Part shown: positions 56,923 through 64,000 of the stretch, piece after piece
Layout: each line of letters opens with the position of its first letter
Position numbering within the stretch: position 1 is the stretch's first letter
Assembly (NCBI GenBank): GCA_050084515.1
Contig: CM114272.1
Location: forward strand, 43,338,001-43,402,000
DNA length: 64,000 nucleotides
Reading direction: 5' to 3'
Source of the DNA: Blasia pusilla
Taxonomy: Eukaryota; Marchantiophyta; Marchantiopsida; Blasiales
Program-made: the position numbers and the translations under genes
The notes under the pieces: generated by a model
What the model was told of the DNA's origin: nothing
Databases searched by the model: none
Seen by the model: the letters and a program-made list of their open reading frames with translations, nothing else

Positions 56923-58400
56923 TTGTGTGAGAGGGGCACGAGGGCCATCACGGCGTCCTTTCAGGATTTTGAGAGGCGAGGTAGTGGATGTGAGAGTAGC
57001 TCTGGAGGGTTTACCCGGAGTGGTGCGAGGTTTCGAGGGTCTCCATATGAGAGGCCACCTCGATCTCCTTCTGTGTCATCTTCAGACAAGGGGGACCGTG
57101 TAGAGGAGTGTGTTAGTGATCCACCGTACACATTGAGTGGTCCTACCAATTGGGCGTACGAGATGGACGACCGGGATAGAGGACCGCGTAGGTTTTCGGG
57201 TGTTGTCGGCACCATAGAGTTGCACGACTTCATTGCGGAGTTTAGGAGTTGGTGTGACCCACAACGGGCTAGGAACTCTAGAGAGTTCAACCTGTTTACA
57301 ACATGGAATGGTAAGTTCCAGCATTTGGAGGGGGCGCCCATGGATGATTACCATGAGTTCTCCCACAGATATGCCCAGGAGATTGAGGCATGGCGACTCT
57401 TCTATGATCCACACTATGTGTCATGGACGGATCCGTTCCCAGATGAGGAGGAGGAGTGAGGAGAGGCTACTTCCTCTTTCTCTAGAATTGTCTTACGAGG
57501 GGTCACTCGCGCTGTAGCAATTGCACCGTCTAGTCGGGTTTGTCCTAGGTTCAACCCCGTGGTTGAGTTTTTTGCTGAGTTGAGGACGAGCTACCAGGGG
57601 GTACGGACGGAGAAGTGGCGGAGCATCTACAATTTCTAGTGGCGCTCGGGTGAGAGTTTGCGTGAGGCTTACACTTGCTTGCGCTGGTTGATCAACGTCA
57701 CTCAGGGGTGACAGAGGCTTAGGCTATCCAGTCATGGTATGCCATGTTGGACCGGACCCTACGGACATGGGTGCGGGAGGGGTGCTTCTTATGAACACCT
57801 CCCCTACATTGAGAGATGTTTTTAGGACCTCCGAGAACATTAAGTGCAACATGGCGGAGGAGAGCGTAACCACCATGGGTTCTGGGCGAGAGCAATCACG
57901 ATTGTGTGCACCACCAGTGCAGCAACATGGACTCCGAGATAGGTTGACTATGGCACCACGCGGAGGATACTAGGAGGCCGTGCCACAGAGACCTGCGCCT
58001 TCATATGCGGCTCAGCAGCAGCCGCCTACGATTACTTGTTGGTCATGTGGTGGAGCCCATCATCAGTGAGATTGCACTCGTCAATCATGGACGTGTGCCT
58101 CAGCATGGAGGAGGAGATGGTGCTCCACCAGGAGGTTATCAGTGTGACTATTATCAAAGGTATGGTTATACACGCGCCAAGTGTTTCAGTTTACACCCTG
58201 AGTTAGGTCCTGACCGAGAGCCAAAGAGGGCACCACAGCAAGTAGCGGGTCCGGGTGAGCCTAGAGATCATGCACCAGGTGGTCTTATTGGGGGACGAGG
58301 AGCTGGAGTTGCCCGACAGGGTGGCGGAGCTACCCATGGAGGAGGTAGAGTCCCACCACCTAGACCTCTACCTCCTCCATGGGTAGAGGTCTAGGTGGTC
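56923..58400 (+). pseudogene. gag: gag and nucleocapsid, copy 6
   Basis: An open frame of about 178 codons (to 57459) covers GGFTRSGARFRGSP, an acidic SSDKGDRVEECV, WAYEMDDRDRGPRRFSG, GTIELHDFIAEFRSWCD, EGAPMDDYHEF and DPHYVSWTDPF. After stops and a frameshift come NPVVEFFAELRTSYQG, RSGESLREAYTCLRWLINVTQG and the MNTSPTLRDVFRT segment. Two zinc knuckles follow. The first, CWSCGGAHHQ-stop-DC (58037-58075), is a CCHC with TGA in the linker. The second, CDYYQRYGYTRAKC (58143-58185), has lost one Cys and the His. No ATG is seen at the frame start. Confidence 0.78.
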
Positions 58401-58799
58401 TAGACCTCAACCTAGACCTCCACTCCTATTGCTGATGCTCAGGAAGGGCATGTGTCAAGCACGTTGTTGGGGGTGGCCACCGTTGTGTACCACGCTCCTT
58501 TATTTTCTGTTTCCGATGTTATGACGTTAGGAGGTACGCCCACCGAGGTTTTTCGGCTGGCTGCTACGCTATGTGAGCGTGGAGTTGGAGTTCTTGCATC
58601 ACATTCTGAGGTGATTGCAGAGGAGGTGATGGACCTACCCTTGGAGCTGATGCTCGGGCCGTCCACATCAGATTCATGGCAGGGTGCGGCTGCTAGGATG
58701 GCAGAGACGCCCGCTAGACGTGCGATAGAGCGTGCCATGGCTTCTCCTAGTGTTGTGTTGCTAGATAACCGGGGAGAGGTCTTCTAATTGGTGGGTCCC

Positions 58800-59130
58800 G
58801 GAGGTAGAGCTTTTAGTCCACAGTGCATCTTGTTGGATTCAAGAGGGCAACCCCTGATGTTGGGGAAAGTGTCATTCAGAGGATTGGGCTTGACAAGAGG
58901 CGATGTGGAGTGTTGTCCATTCTGGATACAGACATCCTTGGCTGGAGTGAGTACCACATAGTATATCACTCGACAAGAGCTCGTGGTGAGGATTCGCCCA
59001 AGACATCCTACAGATGAGTCCGTGGTGCGAGCCAAGGTGATAGTGATTGATGCAGAGTTCTACGACGTCTTGGTTGATGGAGCAGTATTATACCCGATGG
59101 GATTTTCCTTGGATTACTCGGAGGAGTGAG
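58800..59130 (+). pseudogene. Aspartic protease region, copy 6
   Basis: ILLDSRGQPLMLGK (Asp at 58836-58838; Gly of the active triplet is Arg), FRGLGL, CPFWIQTSLAG, then TAG 58959-58961 where copy 2 has CAG, YITRQELVVRIRPRHPTDES and YDVLVDGAVLYPMGF. Same domain as in copies 2 and 5. Confidence 0.65.
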
Positions 59131-59519
59131 CGTCCTACAAAGTAGGATGGCAGTCAAGTGATGGGCGTCTTTGCTCATTACCCGTTCAATTCACAGGTGT
59201 AGTGATCAAGCGACGACTAGGAGGGATGGCGACCTTAGCAACATTTAGCAGTGCCATCACTTGATCTCGTGATTTGATTGAAGGACATGTCCATGCAGAG
59301 GATAATCCCGTTCTTGACATTTCTATGGAGAGGAGTGTCATGGTAGCTGCATCAGTCCATGGAGGAGAATTGCCGCTTTGGGGCTCGACTGAGGAGCTTC
59401 GACACTTAGCCATTGAGCATGTGCAGACCGCGTGGAGCGAGACGTTTGCACTAGAGTGTGACGGGTCAGAGAAACCCTAGGTAGGCAGGATTACTACTAT
59501 GACTCCTTTGGACACCACC

Positions 59520-60500
59520 CCGATTATGTGGTGCATCCCAGGGGAGGGTATTCAGGTGTTGGATCTATTTAGAGGGATCAACACCGGGTTAGCTGTTGTT
59601 TTGCAGGCTGGAGTGTGCGTGCAATAGTACCTCTATGTGGGGATTGATGATGTTGCGAGGCGCGCTTCACTTCACCATGTGGCGCTGTTACACCTCCGTT
59701 TTCCATACTTGTTGTCTGCGTCCGCCATTCAGGTTTACCAGAGTTCCCTATCGAGGAAATTTCATTGTTGGGGGCGCAAGACTTGGAGCGGGTAGGGACC
59801 ATAGACTTGGTCATTGCTGGTTGGCTGTGTTAGGGCCAATCAAGTGCTGGACGAGGTATCAGATTAGCTAACACTCGATTTAGGTTGTTTTGGGAGATGA
59901 TGCCGATCTTGCGACATTTTTAGGAGCATGAGCCTCATTTTCCAACATACATTTTGGAGAATGTGTCAATTTTGGGCAATTCGAGGTCCCGCGTGGTGAC
60001 GAGTGCACATCAAGTGCGTGCATGGATCGGTCCGGGTGTGTTGTTAGATGTGGCGAGTGTGGGTTCTAGAGCACACCGCCCGCGTCTTTGGTGGACCAAC
60101 TTGGTACCACATGAGGTGTTGCGGAGGGCTTATACGAGAGTGGAGCGTCCCTCCGATTTGTTGGTGGATTGTATTTTGGATCCGAGCAGTCGATCACAAG
60201 TAGTAAGGCACGATGATTGACCGCCGTTGACTGTGGTCAACAGAATTGGCATGCCACAAGCACCCTTTCCCACATTGGTGAGTTTTCCCACTTCCTCTAT
60301 ATTCAAGGAGGCCGGACCTTGCTTGGTTTGGGATGACCAGATACATAGGTTGGTGGAGCCCAACGCCGATGAGCGAGAGCAAGTGATGGGATTCCCCACA
60401 GGAGTGACGGTAGTACCGTCACTATCGGAGGCATCACGACATCATATCTTGGGTCAGGAAATGGACCTGAATTGCTTGACATGGATCTTCAGCTTAGAAG
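59520..60500 (+). pseudogene. Cytosine-5 DNA methyltransferase domain, copy 6
   Basis: Motif I VLDLFRGINTGLAVVL (second Gly to Arg), then the motif IV site Leu-Cys-stop (59825-59833) in place of Pro-Cys-Gln, both changes explained by C to T. Motif VI is YILENVSILG (Glu-Asn-Val 59957-59965). SAHQVRAWIGPGVLLD, AHRPRLWWTNLVPH and a well-kept C-terminal part QVMGFPTGVTVVPSL...LGQEMDLNCLTWIF (60388-60490) follow. It gives independent support for the domain seen in copies 2 and 5. Inactive. Confidence 0.85.
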
Positions 60501-60760
60501 TAGCTGAGCAACGTCGTTTGAGGATGCGACAGATCACAAAAGTTGCGTCGGTGAGCTCCATGCCTATCGAGATGGTTGAGGCAGTGGGTAGGGGCAAGAG
60601 CCGAGGACATCGACACACCAGAAATGATCGAGAGAGACACCCTGGGACTTCTTGGGATATTTTTCAAGTACGCTAGGAGATGATAGCCATAACATCGAGC
60701 GTGGTTCCGTGTACTACAAGTGGAGATGAGAGTTCTATTGTCCGAGACGGGGTTGCACCA

Positions 60761-60769
60761 TAGCAACCA
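60761..60769 (+). promoter_or_regulatory. Putative leaky stop UAG-CAA-CCA, copy 6
   Basis: TAG CAA CCA. The stop is in the same frame as both the methyltransferase C-terminus (60227-60676) and the reverse transcriptase (61127-61402). It is the only stop shared with copies 2, 3 and 5 at this point. The TAG at 60674-60676 is private to this copy (CAG in copy 2). Confidence 0.7.
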
Positions 60770-62330
60770 CCGACCTTCACGCCAGAGAGTCCTATTGTAG
60801 TCACGATGGAGACTTGGGAGCCAGATATGGGCCCTAAGTTGATAGGAGGAGAGCGGTGTTGGATACACCAATTCCTTAGGAGTTATAGGAGCTGTTTTGC
60901 ATTTAGTATGCATGATTTGGGTATGCTGAAGGGTCCAGGGATCCGCATTGAGTTGTCGAGAGACATGCCGATCTTCCGATAACCCTACATGTATAATGAG
61001 ATGGAGATGGCTCTGATTTAGAGTAGGAGCCAGGACTTGGTTGGAGCAGGACTAGTGGAGATGTCGCATGGAGAGTATGCATCTCCCACTGTCATGCCTG
61101 GTAAGAAGGATGTGCATGGCAACTAGTTGGATAGGTGGATGTGTGGAGATTACCGACCTATCAATCGGCAAACAAAGTCCGATAGGTATGCCATGCCCAC
61201 CCTTGAGGAGATCTTTGATGCAATTGGGTATGCAAAGATCTTTAATTCCTTGGATTTGCGAATCGGATACCATCAGCTGCCTATAAGATTGGAGGACAAG
61301 GAGAAGACGACATTTTGGTGTATAAATTCTTATAGGAAGGATTGTTTGTACCAGTGGCGATTCTTACCATTCGGGTTAAAGAATGCCCCGGCTGAGTTTT
61401 AGAGGGTCATGGATAGGATCTTGGTAGGTCTGGATTTTGCTATGTGTTATATTGATGACATCGTAGTCTTTAGCGCCACGATTGAGGAGCATGAGCGACA
61501 TCTAGAGGAGGTGTTTCGACGATTGTAGTTACATGGGCTAAAGCTACATCCAGGCAAGTGCAAGTTCTTCTATGGTCAGATTAAGTATCTCGATCATACG
61601 ATATACCTCGGGGGTCTTGGTGTGCAACAGATGAAGGTAGAGGCTATTTTACGCATTCCGCGCCCTACAGATGTGATTCGAGTTCGTGCATTCATGGGAT
61701 TGGCAAACTTCTATCAACGATACGTGAAGGGTTTCAGTTTGATCGCGAAGCCGCTAACCTTGATGACCAAGGTGGATTAGGAGTGGCACTAGGGGGATGA
61801 GCAAGACAAAGCATTTCAGATGCTCAAGGATAGATTGATGTCCGCGCCCATATTGAGGAGACTGATCAAGGGGCATCCTTTCCAGTTGCATACTGATTGG
61901 AGCATGTTGGGGCTTGGAGCCGTGCTCACCCAATATGAGGATGATGGTAGAGAGTTTGTGATGGCTTACGCTAGTCGCTTGAACAATGTTGTAGAGGCAA
62001 AGTATAGCTCGTAGGAGGATGAGTGCTTGGCAGCACTGTGGGCTGTCGCACATTTTAGATGTTATCTATTCGGCAATCCCTTTACCATCACTACTGAACA
62101 TCAACCACTTAAGTGGTTGATGGAGTCCGACAAAGGGAAGCTTGTGGGGTGGGCTCTTTTGTTGCACGAGTATGACTTCCAGGTGGTGCATAAACATAGG
62201 ACGCTCAACCAAGATGCAAATGGTTTGAGCCATAACCCATGCCCAAGTCAACAAGATGCGACTGGAGCTCGTTGGCATGGTGAGAGTGATGTGGAGTTTT
62301 GGCGAGGTCTGATGGAGAGTCCTTAGATCT
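60770..62330 (+). pseudogene. Reverse transcriptase-RNase H, copy 6
   Basis: METWEPDMGPKLIGGE, SYRSCFAFSMHDLG, LVEMSHGEYASP, CGDYRPINRQTKSDRYAMP, LDLRIGYHQLPI, LPFGLKNAPAEF, catalytic YIDD (61448-61459), RAFMGLANFYQRYVKGFS, then RNase H FQLHTDWSMLGLGAVLTQYEDD...HQPLKWLMES and LNQDANGLSHNPCPSQQD. In-frame stops include TAG at 61019-61021, 61124-61126 and 61400-61402 and two between 61779 and 61793. A frameshift near 62300 precedes the integrase. Confidence 0.85.
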
Positions 62331-63662
62331 AGAGGCTGGTGAGGAGATGACAAGTGGCCGAGATATTCACGACGATGGAGTGGTCTTGGAGTACACGCGT
62401 ACTAGTAGTGTCCCGAGCACAGTGGGTGCTAGAGAGCAAGATCGGATCCTACAACAAGCCAAACGGTTTCGGTGGGAGGGCACACATGTGTTGCAAGTGT
62501 GGGAAGATGGTAGAGTGCGTGTAGTGCCTCATCCTTTACAGAGAGCACGTTTGGTGCGTCATGCCCACAAGGAGTTGGGTCATTTTGGAGTGAAGCGGAC
62601 GTACAGCTTGCTCTAGATTCAGTATTGATGGTGAGGTATGCAGACTGACGTTCAACAGTTTGTTGCCAGATGCATGGTGTGTGATTGAGTCCGAGCATCG
62701 TTTAATGCTTCGACTCCATAGTCGCATCCACTGCCGATCATGGGTTTAGGTTATAGATGGAGTTTGGATTTTGGAGGACCTTTGCCTTTGACGGAGGGCC
62801 ATAGTTGTTATGTGTGGGTGATGGTCGAGCACTTCTCCAAGTGGATAGAGTTGGTTGTATTGCCTGACAAAGCGAGTGAGGGAGTAGCGTATGCCTTCCT
62901 AGATCGAGTGCTGACTTATTAAGGCGCACCAGCTGAGGTGTTGACAGACCAGGGTATAGAGTTCCGCAAGGAGTTTCAGGCCTTGTGTGATCATGCATTG
63001 ATCGATCATCACACCACTTCACGAGATCATCCTGAGGCGGATGGACTAGCTGGGCGGGTTGTGCAGACGGTGTTGAGAGGACTACGCAAGTATGGCTTGC
63101 AAAGAGGTCACCTAGGAGATTGGGACCTTCAGTTGCCGTGGTTGGCGATGGGATACAGATTCAGTAGGCAGGCATCCTTAGCGTCTTTCTCCTTATACTT
63201 GTTGCTTTATGGCTGAGAGCCATATTTACCTTCGGCCATTCATTGAGATGTTGGTGAGGTGTTGAACCTTGATGACCTTGATGTATGGATGCGAGCATAT
63301 TCTCAGAGGGCTGAGTTATTTCCGAAAGTGATGCCCATGGCGTTTGAGAACTTGGCGATTGCGCAACATCAGGATACGTTGAGGTATGCGACTATTCGGG
63401 GAGGTGGTTATCGACCTACTATCCCGAGGTTGCATCAGGGAGACTATGTGTACTTGCAGCAGACAACACCCAGAACGTTGGATGTGACTACACGTGCACC
63501 ATCTTGAGAGTACGTGAAGTTTTGCCATCCGGTGTTCTCTTATTGGAGGGACACGATGGTATGGTTTGGAAGGACCATGTGCATAACTGTGCGCCATATC
63601 ATCTTCCAAACATTGAAGGTACAATTGATCCAAGCTTAGCAATAGTTCTTGCAGGCTTGCGG
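62331..63662 (+). pseudogene. Integrase, copy 6
   Basis: Linker SGRDIHDDGVVLEYT, DGRVRVVPHPLQRARLVRHAHKE, zinc region (LGHFGVKRTY; RCMVCD followed by TGA), the RWSLDFGGPLPLTEGH catalytic Asp, HFSKWIELV, VLTDQG with the second Asp, HPEADGLAGRVVQ (the third acid Glu changed to Gly here; Glu in copies 2 and 3), WLAMGYRFSRQASLASFS, RGGGYRPTIPRLHQGDYVYLQQ, VREVLPSGVLLLEGHDGMVWKDHV and CAPYHLPNIEGT. Leads without a gap into the PHD finger. Confidence 0.85.
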
Positions 63663-63803
63663 TGTATGTTGTGTGGTTCCCCCCGTGGTGCAGCCACAAT
63701 GCTAGTCTGTGATGGGTGTTTGAGATGATGGCATATGGCATGTTTGACGTCACCTCTCACTAGGGTTCCTCGAGGACAATGGATGTGTTCCAGATGTATA
63801 TAG
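63663..63803 (+). pseudogene. PHD finger ending the integrase, copy 6
   Basis: Pattern CMLC-x11-CDGC-x4-H-x2-C-x14-CSRC, that is C4HC3, with the flanking WHMAC, VPRGQW and WMC typical of PHD fingers. It is in one frame with a single TGA (63726-63728) and ends at TAG 63801-63803. Copy 2 has the same domain and the same stop position. PHD fingers read histone H3 tails, so its likely role would be choosing chromatin for integration or docking the complex. Confidence 0.9.
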
Positions 63804-64000
63804 AGTAGGGAGTTCTACATTCTGACTTGTGTTTGTGACATGGATGACAAGAAGGCGACTAACGATGGGGCCACATGAGCACCTGACCTTCTTGCTCTTA
63901 GCGTCCGAGAGATGTATGTCATGGTAGGTGGGGATAGATGGCTATCTGGAGTTAGAGGGACCTAACCACCAGCTAGGGAGGCGATTGGAGATATTTTTGT
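63804..64000 (+). other. 3' UTR of copy 6
   Basis: Homologous to 6422-6580 of copy 2 (ATTCTGACTTGTGT, GTGACATGGATGACAAGAAGG, GTCCGAGAGATGTATGTCATGG). In copy 2 the LTR follows GAGTTAGAGCGACT. Here GAGTTAGAGGGAC is followed instead by CTAACCACCAGC..., so the 3' LTR is either further on or missing. Confidence 0.6.

Larger units (their letters stand above)
53552..64000 (+). mobile_element. Ty3/gypsy element copy 6, most complete, with methyltransferase and PHD finger
   Basis: Plus strand: LTR 53552 to about 54560, leader to 56922 (with a solo LTR inserted at 54967-56257), gag from about 56923, zinc knuckles 58037-58185, protease about 58800-59130, methyltransferase about 59520-60500, readthrough stop 60761-60763, RT-RNase H to about 62300, integrase to about 63650, PHD 63663-63797, stop TAG 63801-63803, 3' UTR to the window edge. 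The 3' LTR is not reached. Heavily mutated, many changes being C to T or G to A. Confidence 0.88.

Overview
The window looks like gene-poor, transposon-packed nuclear DNA of a plant. The evidence is a MuDR/FAR1-type transposase relic with introns and a SWIM finger, small Helitrons ending in hairpin + CTAG, Ty3/gypsy and Ty1/copia relics, a plant-like tRNA-Gln(UUG), and no intact ordinary gene. I cannot name the species. A DNMT-type cytosine methyltransferase (MTase) carried by an LTR element makes me favour a non-flowering land plant or a charophyte alga, but that is inference.

The main feature is a family of large Ty3/gypsy retrotransposons present as six damaged copies: copy 1 (3200-6421, -), copy 2 (about 5380-13735, -, sharing an LTR with copy 1), copy 3 (13886-16793, +), copy 4 (16794-19169, -), copy 5 (about 23918-31270, -, a divergent subfamily) and copy 6 (53552 to the window end, +). 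Put together, the copies give the order LTR - leader - gag - two zinc knuckles - aspartic protease - cytosine-5 DNA methyltransferase - reverse transcriptase - RNase H - integrase - PHD finger - 3' UTR - LTR. Three things are unusual. The DNA methyltransferase sits between protease and reverse transcriptase. A C4HC3 PHD finger ends the integrase. In all four copies that cover the point, a single UAG in the context UAG-CAR-YYA (the tobamovirus-type leaky stop) separates the upstream part from reverse transcriptase, with both sides in one frame. I read this as an element that carries a chromatin reader and a DNA-methylation writer and makes its polymerase by stop-codon readthrough. Every copy here is inactivated.

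Layout: 1-2676, relic of an intron-containing DDE-type transposase of unassigned superfamily; 3200-19169, a nest of element copies 1-4; 19170-23900, unannotated DNA with tandem duplications; 23918-31270, element copy 5 inside a diverged tandem repeat of about 405 bp; 32709-35452, an unrecognised coding relic with internal repeats; 35453-37590, AT-rich diverged repeats; 37591-41212, MULE transposase relic; 41491-41985, an orphan ORF; 44206-44626, a minisatellite; 45461-47070, a nested cluster of small Helitrons; 47330-51090, mostly featureless; 51094-51164, tRNA-Gln; 53095-53551, a Ty1/copia RNase H fragment cut by the 5' end of element copy 6; 54967-56257, a 1291-bp solo LTR inserted in the leader of copy 6.

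A separate unexplained signal is a 13-bp motif, consensus GGAAAGTATTCCA on either strand. It recurs more than 25 times between 20.4 and 44.3 kb in unrelated flanking sequence and was not noticed in the Ty3/gypsy copies.
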